NCBI GenBank assembly: GCA_025966365.1
Contig: JAICWV010000009.1
Location: forward strand, 1 to 47,356
Length of the DNA stretch: 47,356 bases
From: Chloroflexota bacterium
GTDB taxonomy: Bacteria > Chloroflexota > UBA5177
Reading direction: 5' to 3'
Numbering within the stretch: position 1 is the stretch's first letter; each line of letters opens with the position of its first letter. The notes under the pieces are model-generated. The model worked only from the letters and a program-made list of their open reading frames with translations. It did no database searches and was not told where the DNA came from. Positions 18,699 through 26,012 of the stretch are shown here, one piece after another. Both the position numbers and the translations under genes were made by a program.

Positions 18699-20354
18699 AT
18701 GAGTGCAAGATCAGGTAGCTCGGGGCATCGGGCATCCCTGGCGGTGTGCGCGGCCGCGGTCCTGCTGATAGGGTCGGCGGTAACGCAGGGGGTTCGGGCC
18801 ACGTCCGTCAAGAGACACGCGGCGGTGGATATCGCGGACAACAAGGCCCGAGTAACCCAGGTGTGGACGACGGTTCGAGACCGGCAGGGGAGGCAAGTCC
18901 GCGGCCAGGGAGTCCTGGTGGGTATCGTCGACTCCGGGATCGACTATCGAAATCCCGACTTTCGAAACGCCGGTGGCAAGACGCGCATCAAGTTCATGTG
19001 GGACCAGACCGCCACGGGGAAGCCGCCCGCCGGATTTTCGTACGGAAATGTCTGTACTCCTGCCCAGATCAACAATGAATCGTGCACAGAGCGGGACCGG
19101 GAGGGACATGGAACGCATGTCGCAGGGATTGCCGCCGGCAACGGACGCTCCAGCAGCCCGGCCAGATTCCTCGGCGTGGCCAACATGGCCGACCTCGGGA
19201 TCGTCAAGGTGCGCGGCACCACGGAAACGGATGTCGCCGATGCCTGCCGCTATCTCACGGAGAAGGCGCGGCAGCTGCACGAGCCCATCGTCATCAATCT
19301 GAGTCTTGGCAGTGAGCATGGGCCTCATGATGGAAGTGGACCGGAAGCACAGGCGCTCAACAAACTGACAGGACCAGGGCGGATCATCGTGGCTGCGGCT
19401 GGAAACGAATCGCTCCGGGCCGGACACGCCAGCGGCGTGGTTCGGGAGGGTGAGACCGCCCATGCCCGGTTCACGACTCATGACGTCACTGACGGCACCC
19501 TCCATCTCTACTATCCGGTAGGGACCACCTTGAGCATCCGGCTCGTCGACGAAGCGACCGGCCAGCAGTTCATCCCCAGTTCCGATGGCCGCATCACGAC
19601 CCATGCTAGTGACGATGGAACCTACAAGGTTGCAATGCAGATCCATCGTCTGAACGCCGCATGGGAGACGGTGACCGCTGTGATCGTGGCCACGCGGCGC
19701 GTGGTCAATGATCCGTTCGATCTGTCCCTGGAGGGGCAGCGAGTCAACCATTCCGCGCGGTTCAACGTCTGGTCCGGCGGCTCCCATATTCGGTTTCGGG
19801 ATCCGGACCGTTTCATCACCCTCTCGACCCCTGCCGATGCTCGGAATGTTGTCGCGGTGGCCAATTACACGACGCGCGTTTCCTACGCGGATGCTGCGGG
19901 ACAGACCATCACCTTCTGCCAGCTCCTGACCTGTCCGGATGGGAGCCAGAAGGTGGGAAGCCTCGATCCCAGCAGCTCGTGGGGCCCGACGGTAGATGGG
20001 CGGCAGAAGCCGGATATCGCGGCTCCCGGGGGCTTGATCACATCCTCGCGCTCGGAAGATGTCCCCACCTGCCGCAGCGCTGCGCAGCCCGCGTGCATCC
20101 TGCCTCAGCTCCTGGTCAACGGGGGGCGCAATGCCATTGCTCTCGGCACGAGCATGGCATCACCCATGGTGGCCGGGACGGTCGCGTTGATGCTGCAGGT
20201 GAGACCGCAGCTCACGGCGCAGAAGGCGCGCCAGATTCTGCGGGACACCGCCCGTCACGACAGCTTTACCGGCAAGGCAGCCTGGACGCCTCAATGGGGC
20301 GCGGGGAAGCTGGATGCCCTGGCAGCGGTGCGCCGGGCGAAGTCACTGGGGTGA
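18699..20354 (+). CDS. Secreted subtilisin-like serine protease (S8)
   Basis: 551 residues with signal peptide (ASLAVCAAAVLLIGSAVTQG). Catalytic residues: Asp78 (VGIVDSGIDYRNPDF), His137 (EGHGTHVAGIAAG), oxyanion Asn236 (AAAGNES) and Ser485 (GTSMASPMVAG). An inserted region of about 150 residues between Asn236 and about residue 380 predicts a beta-rich domain, as in the CspA-like and related S8 proteases. There is no clear propeptide. The true start is the ATG 4 bp after dedA; the longer frame overlapping dedA is a shadow. The gene ends overlapping terC by 12 bp, tail to tail. Confidence 0.9.
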   Translation: MSARSGSSGHRASLAVCAAAVLLIGSAVTQGVRATSVKRHAAVDIADNKARVTQVWTTVRDRQGRQVRGQGVLVGIVDSGIDYRNPDFRNAGGKTRIKFMWDQTATGKPPAGFSYGNVCTPAQINNESCTERDREGHGTHVAGIAAGNGRSSSPARFLGVANMADLGIVKVRGTTETDVADACRYLTEKARQLHEPIVINLSLGSEHGPHDGSGPEAQALNKLTGPGRIIVAAAGNESLRAGHASGVVREGETAHARFTTHDVTDGTLHLYYPVGTTLSIRLVDEATGQQFIPSSDGRITTHASDDGTYKVAMQIHRLNAAWETVTAVIVATRRVVNDPFDLSLEGQRVNHSARFNVWSGGSHIRFRDPDRFITLSTPADARNVVAVANYTTRVSYADAAGQTITFCQLLTCPDGSQKVGSLDPSSSWGPTVDGRQKPDIAAPGGLITSSRSEDVPTCRSAAQPACILPQLLVNGGRNAIALGTSMASPMVAGTVALMLQVRPQLTAQKARQILRDTARHDSFTGKAAWTPQWGAGKLDALAAVRRAKSLG

Positions 20355-21269
20355 GCGCTGAACTGGCACCATCAGGGACGCCAGGATGGAGACAGCCAGC
20401 AGAGCAATAATGACCGCCAGCGAGAGAATCACCGGTACCACGTAGACCCCGGCGACCAGCATCTTGGCGCCCACGAAGGTCAGCACTGCAGCCAGGCCGT
20501 ACTTCAGGTAGGTGAAGCGCTGCACCGATCCACCCAGGAGAAAGTAGAGCGAGCGCAGGCCCAGGATCGCGAAGACGTTCGACGTGAACACGATGAACGG
20601 GTCCAGGGTGATGGCAAAGATTGCCGGGATCGAATCGAGCGCGAAGATCAGGTCGGTGCTTTCGATGATGAGCAACACGATCAGCAGTGGGGTCACCCAG
20701 CGCTGTCCATGCCTCCGGACCAGAAAGCGTGAGCCTTCGTAACCGGGGGTCACGGGCACAAGTCGTCGGGCCAGGCGGACCAGCGGATTTCGGTCGGGGT
20801 GGATCTCGCGTTGCTGGTGGATTGCCATGCGAATGCCGGTGACCACCAGGAAAGCACCGAACAGATAGAGGATCCAGTGGAAGGCGGCGATCAACTCGAC
20901 TCCCACGAGGATGAGGGCGCCGCGCATGACGATAGCGCCGATGACTCCCCAGATGAGCACCCGCTGCTGATAGGCGGCAGGGACGCCGAACGACGAAAAG
21001 ATCAGCACAAAGATAAAGATGTTGTCGATGCTGAGGGACTTCTCGATGAGGTAGCCCGTCAGGAACTGCAGGGCAACACTCTGGCCGCGCCAGAAGAAGA
21101 TCACCAGATTGAAGGTGAGTGCCATGCCGATCCAGATGGCGCTCCAGAGGATGGCCTCCCGGTACGTCACCTCCTTCGCCTCTCGGTGAAACACGCCCAG
21201 ATCGAGGCTCAGCATGACCAGCACAAAGAGGCTAAAGCCGGCCCACAGAGCGACTGTTTCCAGATTCAT
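20343..21269 (-). CDS. TerC-family integral membrane protein
   Basis: 308 residues from MNLETVALWAGF. Seven to nine membrane helices with TerC/Alx signatures: MLSLDLGVFHR, the conserved acidic segment LIEKSLSIDNIFIFVLIF, and ESTDLIFALDSIPAIFAIT. Family members export manganese or load metalloproteins and are linked to tellurite resistance. The start is at 21269, where TGGAG lies 7 nt upstream; the longer frame adds 25 unlike residues. Tail-to-tail overlap of 12 bp with the subtilisin gene. Confidence 0.92.
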   Translation of the reverse strand: MNLETVALWAGFSLFVLVMLSLDLGVFHREAKEVTYREAILWSAIWIGMALTFNLVIFFWRGQSVALQFLTGYLIEKSLSIDNIFIFVLIFSSFGVPAAYQQRVLIWGVIGAIVMRGALILVGVELIAAFHWILYLFGAFLVVTGIRMAIHQQREIHPDRNPLVRLARRLVPVTPGYEGSRFLVRRHGQRWVTPLLIVLLIIESTDLIFALDSIPAIFAITLDPFIVFTSNVFAILGLRSLYFLLGGSVQRFTYLKYGLAAVLTFVGAKMLVAGVYVVPVILSLAVIIALLAVSILASLMVPVQRSPQ

Positions 21270-21360
21270 CGTGTTACTCCAGCGTAGCCGCCTCAAACCG
21301 CCCACATGCCACCATCTACAAGACCTCGAAAGGACCTCAGGCATGACCGGGGAGACCCAG

Positions 21361-21573
21361 ATGACGCCACAGCAGCACGCGGAGCGGATCGCGGGAATGC
21401 TTCGCGCCCTCAGTTCAGCTCGCCGCGCAGGACATCATACAGCGAGAATGGAGCACCCGCGCAGGGCCCGAGTGCTCCCGTATATCGGACTGGTGAGCGG
21501 CCACCGATCGGCGGCGCTGTCCAGTCCGCCTGGCTTCAGGCTGCGTTACTTGCCATTGTTTCCTTTCCCGTGA
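21361..21573 (+). other. Possible small ORF or gene remnant, uncertain
   Basis: GGGGAGA precedes an ATG whose frame begins MTPQQHAERIAGMLRALSS, which looks like a real alpha-helical N-terminus. The rest is of low-complexity composition and antisense to a Thr/Pro tail, so it may be the start of a gene cut by rearrangement. No family recognised. The rest of 21270-21545 shows nothing else. Confidence 0.2.
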
Positions 21574-21680
21574 CCAGGAGTTGCCGTCGGCGCCGGTGTT
21601 GACGTGACCGTGGGGCTTGGTGTCACGGTGGCTGTGACTGTCGGCGTCGGTGTGGGAGCGGCGCACGACGTGGCCAGGGT
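21546..21680 (-). pseudogene. C-terminal tail of a lost Thr/Pro-rich secreted protein
   Basis: On the minus strand, a run APTPTPTVTATVTPSPTVTS ends with a Gly/Lys/Asn tail (GHGKGNNGK) and a stop. This is the style of secreted-protein linkers seen in the first gene of the window. Upstream of it the frame becomes antisense to the TrmB remnant, so the body of the gene is missing. The break lies near 21680. Confidence 0.45.
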
Positions 21681-22324
21681 GAAACTACTGCCGGGGCCAG
21701 CCGTCAAGTACGGGCTGATCGAGCCCAAGGAGGCAATCGAGCGGCTTGTAGAGGGGCAGCGAAAGCAGCTCGACGAACAGGAGCGGCATGGCGCAGACCT
21801 GGTCAAACTGCTCCAGCCGACCTACCGGGCCGGACGGCGCAACACGGACCCGCTCGATTACATCCAGATCTTGCGAGGACCGGGTGCAATTGCGACGCGG
21901 TTCAATGAGCTGCAGGCCCACGTGCAACGAGAGATCCTGGTCTTCAACCGACCGCCATATGCCACCGCTCCCCAGGAGAACACGATCGGTTTGGACCTGG
22001 CGCGACGGGGCAAGGCGCGAGGACTGTATGGGTTCTCGCTCTTTGACGATCCGGGGGGCGGCGGAAGGCGTGCGGCGCTTCGTTGCGGCGGGCGAGGACG
22101 CGCGCTTTGTCAAGGAGCTACCCATCAAGCTCGTGATCATCGATGGGCGCATCGTCATCTTTGGGATGGAGGACCTGGTGGCCGCGGGAAACGACCTCAC
22201 CGTCATGGTCGTCGAGCATCCGTCCCTCGCGCCGGTACTGAAGACCGCCTTCGAGGCGTACTGGGAGCGCGGGATCAGTTTCGAGGAAGCGCGGGAGCTT
22301 GCTGCCGGGAAAGCAGCCGTCTAG
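21680..22324 (+). pseudogene. TrmB-type transcriptional regulator, N-truncated and frameshifted
   Basis: The first part, in one frame, has the linker after a TrmB winged helix (KYGLIEPKEAIERLVEGQ) and the sensor domain start (FNELQAHVQREILVFNRPPY). At about 22050, near the GGGGGG tract after TTTGACGATCC, homology moves to the +1 frame: RFVAAGEDARFVKELPIKL, VIIDGRIVIFGMEDL and the final helix to a stop at 22324. A single inserted base would explain it. The DNA-binding domain of about 70 residues is absent; instead the frame is fused to the antisense of a Thr/Pro tail. The product cannot be a working repressor. Confidence 0.65.
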
Positions 22325-22446
22325 CGAGCGGTTGGTTCCACTCGGGGGCTCCCGGCACCATAGAATCGACAGCCACACGGCGGGCATGTACCATGACGGC
22401 AAGAGTTTGATCATCAATTGGGGATAGACGGATTGGAGGCTATGCT

Positions 22447-23169
22447 GTGAAACGATTGCTGGCACTGGCTGCACTGGTTGCGATGGGCGCGATTTGCCCG
22501 GCAGGCGTATCGGCCGCGCCGGCACACGGCATTGTGCATGCTCCTCGCCACACCTGGGGACGTGGGACCAGCACCAACTGGTCGGGATACGACATTACCG
22601 GTAGCGGGGCGACCTTCGTAAGCGGAACGTGGACCCAACCCACGGCGACATGCAGCACCGGGGAGAACAGCTGGTCCTCACCATGGGTGGGAATCGACGG
22701 CGATACCAGCAACACGGTCGAGCAGATCGGCACTGATTCCGACTGTACCAACGGCTCGCCCACCTACTACGCCTGGTATGAGATGTATCCGAAGAAGCTG
22801 GTTCAGATCCCAATGACGGTCAACCCGGGCGATTCCTTCACCGGCGAGGTGACCTACAGTGGCGGCGCCTTCACCCTCACGCTGACGGACAATACGACCG
22901 CCGCGACCTTCAGCACCACGATATCGCAGAAGCGCGCGCACCTGACCTCGGCCGAGTGGATCGAGGAAGGCCCGTCCAACGGCGGCCTCACCGACTTCGG
23001 GAAGGTGACGTTCACGAACACATCTGCCACGATCAACGGAACCACCGGCTCGCTGAGCTCCTTCTCGAACGCGGACCCGATCACGATGGTCACCAATTCC
23101 GGCATGCCGCGAGCGACCCCGAGCAACGTCAAGAACGGCTCGTTCAGTGTGACCTGGAACCAGAGCTAA
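22447..23169 (+). CDS. Secreted glutamic endopeptidase, family G1 (eqolisin-like)
   Basis: 240 residues with signal peptide (KRLLALAALVAMGAICPAGVSA). Family G1 motifs: NWSGYDI, SGTWTQPTATC, WVGIDG...TVEQIGTD with the catalytic Gln at 93, YYAWYEMYP, and SAEWIEE with the catalytic Glu at 170. The beta-sandwich alternation is clear throughout. G1 peptidases were first known from fungi and are acid-active; bacterial members exist in thermoacidophiles and Chloroflexota. The GTG start follows GGAGG by 7 nt; an ATG 5 nt upstream opens only a two-codon frame (ATG CTG TGA) overlapping the start. Confidence 0.88.
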   Translation: MKRLLALAALVAMGAICPAGVSAAPAHGIVHAPRHTWGRGTSTNWSGYDITGSGATFVSGTWTQPTATCSTGENSWSSPWVGIDGDTSNTVEQIGTDSDCTNGSPTYYAWYEMYPKKLVQIPMTVNPGDSFTGEVTYSGGAFTLTLTDNTTAATFSTTISQKRAHLTSAEWIEEGPSNGGLTDFGKVTFTNTSATINGTTGSLSSFSNADPITMVTNSGMPRATPSNVKNGSFSVTWNQS

Positions 23170-23212
23170 ACCGCGTAGACAGACATTCGAATCATCCGCA
23201 GGCAGCAGACAC

Positions 23213-23317
23213 GCTTCGCCGGGAGCCGGCATAGCGGTCCATGGCGACGCGACGGTGTCCGGCTCTACCGTGCAGAACAACAAGGGCACCACCACAGGTG
23301 TCGGCGGCGGTTTTTAG
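23213..23317 (+). pseudogene. C-terminal fragment of a beta-helix repeat protein
   Basis: One frame reads GAGIAVHGDATVSGSTVQNN and then KGTTTGVGGGF before a stop. The G-x-G-I-x-V-x-x-(G/D)-A-T-V-S-G-S-T-V-x-N-N pattern is the rung repeat of right-handed parallel beta-helix surface proteins, and a Gly-rich end with a terminal Phe is common there. No upstream coding continuation or start is present, so this is a stub. It lies 45 bp after the G1 peptidase gene. Confidence 0.45.
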
Positions 23318-23545
23318 TTGGCCGAGGGTGCCAGCAAACGGGGCGAGGCGGACCGCGATGTCAACAGGTGCAGGCGATCACCAGTTTTCGTGATCGCTAA
23401 CAAACACATTTCGCTCACCGTTTGTTGTCACGCAGCCATGCCACGTGCCACTATCGAGCGGAAGCGAACATCTGCTCGCTCGATCGAATCGCACGGTGCT
23501 GATGCGTTGATCACGAACCGGTCTCGCCTCTAAGGACCCGCTGCG
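23318..23545. other. Leader region of phosphoesterase copy 3, with a hairpin
   Basis: No gene seen. GCGATCAC (23374-23381) and GTGATCGC (23390-23397) form a perfect 8-bp inverted repeat around CCAGTTTT-like loop sequence. It could be a weak terminator or a dyad operator for the gene at 23546. Confidence 0.35.
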
Positions 23546-25012
23546 ATGCCCAGACGTGCCTATCGAGCCGCTGCTTTCGCATTCATGGTGTGCGCGCTTG
23601 CCTGCGGATCAGTCGCCGCCTGTTCTGTTGAATTCCATGACGCGTCACGCCCACCTGTATTGAACGGCATCCACAAGATCAAGCATGTGATCATCATCAT
23701 GCAGGAGAACCGCTCCTTCGACAACTACTTCGGCACGTATCCCGGAGCCGATGGCATACCCATGAAGAACGGGGAACCCACCGTTTGCGTTCCGGACTTC
23801 ATTGAGAACAAGCCGCGGACCTGCGTCAAGCCATACCACAACCCCTACGACCTCAACGTCGGTGGGCCGCACGGCATCGCCGATGTGCAGCCGACGATCA
23901 ACGGGGGCAAGATGGACGGATTCCTCCAGCGCCTCCCCCTGGGCAATCGCGACTCGCTCTTCTACCCGCCGGCACCCAAAGGTGTCTGCAACGACTACCT
24001 GCATCCGAGCTGTTACGGCGGCTTGCCTCCCGACCTCATGGGCTACCACAACGGGAAAGACATCCCAAACTACTGGGACTATGCCAGGAACTTCGTGCTC
24101 CAGGACCACATGTTCGAGCCCGTGGCCGCGTATAGCTTGCCGGCGCATCTCTACATGGTCTCCGCATGGTCCGCCAGCTGCTCCAAGCAGAGCGATCCAG
24201 CCAGCTGTAAGAATGAGCCCAGCAACGTCGATCACATCTTCCCTGGCGTTGGCACCTACACCACCCCCAACTACGCCTGGACGGACATTACCTATCTGCT
24301 GGCAAAGCACAGGGTCAGTTGGAAAGAGTATGTCGACAACGCCACCGGGCCCTACTGCAAGATCTACCAGCCAAAGTGCCAGTCGCTGCCGCAAAACGGG
24401 ACGCCGATGCTGTGGAACGTGCTGCCCTTTTTCACCACGGTCCATCAGGACAAACAACTCGGAAATATCCAGAAGCTGAGCCACTTCTTCGCCGATGCGA
24501 AGAATGGAGCGCTGCCGAGTGTCGCCTGGATCGTGCCCTCGGCCAAGAATAGCGAGCACCCGGCTGGGTTGATTACAACGGGCCAGTCATACGTAACAGA
24601 CCTCATCGACGCCATCATGCGGAGCCCCGATTGGAAGAGCAGCGTTATCTTTCTGGCGTGGGACGATTGGGGCGGATTTTATGATCACGTCCTGCCACCA
24701 AAAGTAGACGCGAACGGGTACGCTTTCCGTGTCCCGGCGCTCGTGATCAGCCCATACGCGAAAAAGGGCTATATCGATCACCAGACCCTTTCCTTCGATG
24801 CCTACCTCAAGTTCATCGAGGATGACTTCCTCGGCGGCCAGCGTCTGGACCCGAAGACCGACGGACGCCCGGACCCGCGACCGACGGTGCGGGAGAACGT
24901 CAGCGTTCTGGGGAACCTGTTCAACGACTTCGACTTCTCTCAAACGCCGAGGGCGCCGCTGCTGCTTCCCATCCACCCCAAGACCGACCTCCTGCCCCCG
25001 CCCAAAACGTAA
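23546..25012 (+). CDS. Lipoprotein phosphoesterase, phospholipase C / acid phosphatase family (copy 3)
   Basis: 488 residues, lipobox SVAAC with Cys near residue 26. Motifs: [46 protein letters not shown] and [12 protein letters not shown]. It has an insertion of about 15 residues with two Cys ([13 protein letters not shown]) before LWNVLPFF that the other two copies lack, perhaps a disulfide loop. The residue after SLP is Ala here, Thr in copy 2 and Ser in copy 1, while the preceding Ser is kept in all, so that Ser is the likelier active-site residue. Same reaction class as the other copies. Confidence 0.88.
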   Translation: MPRRAYRAAAFAFMVCALACGSVAACSVEFHDASRPPVLNGIHKIKHVIIIMQENRSFDNYFGTYPGADGIPMKNGEPTVCVPDFIENKPRTCVKPYHNPYDLNVGGPHGIADVQPTINGGKMDGFLQRLPLGNRDSLFYPPAPKGVCNDYLHPSCYGGLPPDLMGYHNGKDIPNYWDYARNFVLQDHMFEPVAAYSLPAHLYMVSAWSASCSKQSDPASCKNEPSNVDHIFPGVGTYTTPNYAWTDITYLLAKHRVSWKEYVDNATGPYCKIYQPKCQSLPQNGTPMLWNVLPFFTTVHQDKQLGNIQKLSHFFADAKNGALPSVAWIVPSAKNSEHPAGLITTGQSYVTDLIDAIMRSPDWKSSVIFLAWDDWGGFYDHVLPPKVDANGYAFRVPALVISPYAKKGYIDHQTLSFDAYLKFIEDDFLGGQRLDPKTDGRPDPRPTVRENVSVLGNLFNDFDFSQTPRAPLLLPIHPKTDLLPPPKT

Positions 25013-25140
25013 CCACCCGGTCAAGCCAGTTGTATGGCTCATGGCATGCCAGAGGTGCAGGTCGGACTCTGGAGGGCTGCTTGAATGGGAAGAATACGAA
25101 CAGAAGCCCGGGCACCGTCTTGTGCCTCGCTTTTCTCGTC

Positions 25141-25218
25141 TTAGCGGCCGATGGCAGCCTGCTCATCTCCGACGGCCGAGCTGGCGTGATCTACCGGGTA
25201 GCGCCCAAGGAACGATAG
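25141..25218 (+). pseudogene. C-terminal fragment of a PQQ-type sugar dehydrogenase
   Basis: The frame ADGSLLISDGRAGVIYRV ends at a stop a few residues later. This matches the last blade of glucose/sorbosone dehydrogenases (PDGSLLVSDDGAGRIYRV pattern). No start and no upstream blades are present. About 130 bp downstream of the third phosphoesterase; a dead remnant. Confidence 0.45.
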
Positions 25219-25279
25219 CGCGTGTGGCAGTGGACCAAAGGATGAGTGAACGTTCTGCGAGCCACCTGCTTGGCTCGGG

Positions 25280-25771
25280 TCAGTTGCGCTGGACGCGACC
25301 GAGCAAGACAGGGCAGGGGGCCGAGCGCAAGACTGCTTCGGCAACACTGCCGAAGACCAGCCGCCCGAGACCGCCGCGGCCATGCGTTGTCATGGCGATC
25401 AGGTCAGTTCCTTCCTTCTGTGCCTCGTCGAGGATAGTTTGTGCCGGGGCGCCATCAGGGGTCAGGCTGCTGACGGTCAGGCCCTGTTGCTCCAGACGGT
25501 CCTGTTGCGCCCCGAGATATGCGGAGGCTTCGGATCGAGCCTGCTTCGCCATTTCGGCCAGGTCACCATAGTAGATTTGCGGGGGATGGTTCATCATGTT
25601 GCCGGCGTAGACCGGCGGTTCCACCGGTTCTACCACGCGTATCAGCGAGACATTTGAGCCAAACGCGTGGGCAAGGGGTAGGACTACCGGAAAGATTTCC
25701 TCCGCCAGTTCGGATCCATCAAGCGCTACCAGGATGCGCTGGTACGGGTTGTCGGCTCCTTGTACGTTCAC
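25280..25771 (-). CDS. Universal stress protein (UspA family)
   Basis: 163 residues from a GTG start preceded by GGAGG at 7 nt. YQRILVALDGSELAEEIFPVV opens the Usp fold, and HGRGGLGRLVFGSVAEAVLRSAPCPVLL holds the ATP-binding loop G-x2-G-x9-G-S. The C-terminal half is nearly identical to the Usp at 9315-9962, so they are recent paralogs. It is divergent from the P-type ATPase gene. Confidence 0.88.
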   Translation of the reverse strand: MNVQGADNPYQRILVALDGSELAEEIFPVVLPLAHAFGSNVSLIRVVEPVEPPVYAGNMMNHPPQIYYGDLAEMAKQARSEASAYLGAQQDRLEQQGLTVSSLTPDGAPAQTILDEAQKEGTDLIAMTTHGRGGLGRLVFGSVAEAVLRSAPCPVLLGRVQRN

Positions 25772-26012
25772 GTGACGTCCTCCAACGCTCTCAGCTTCGA
25801 GTCCCCCCTCCTCACCCTGACCATACACCTCAACTTTCGGATATCAGGGATACTCGTAACGTCTCATTCGGTTCGGCTCACCGGTCGCTTGTGGACCAGG
25901 GCGAAGCGACTAGCTGAACGTACCCGCCGCTACAATGTCTCCGAGGGAGAACCCTGAACCGTGGGGAAGGCGCGAGTCAACGCCATTCCTTTCGTGACGG
26001 CAATTAGAACCC

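Noticed and set aside
21604-22410. 268-residue plus-strand frame as an intact gene
   Set aside because: Its first part is antisense of a Thr/Pro tail, its middle is TrmB, and its last part has left the TrmB frame; treated as a pseudogene.
25855-25885. TCTCAT and GCTCAC near the third operator-like place upstream of a usp gene
   Set aside because: The half-sites are 14 bp apart rather than 11 and there is no inverted pair, so it does not match the operator pattern.
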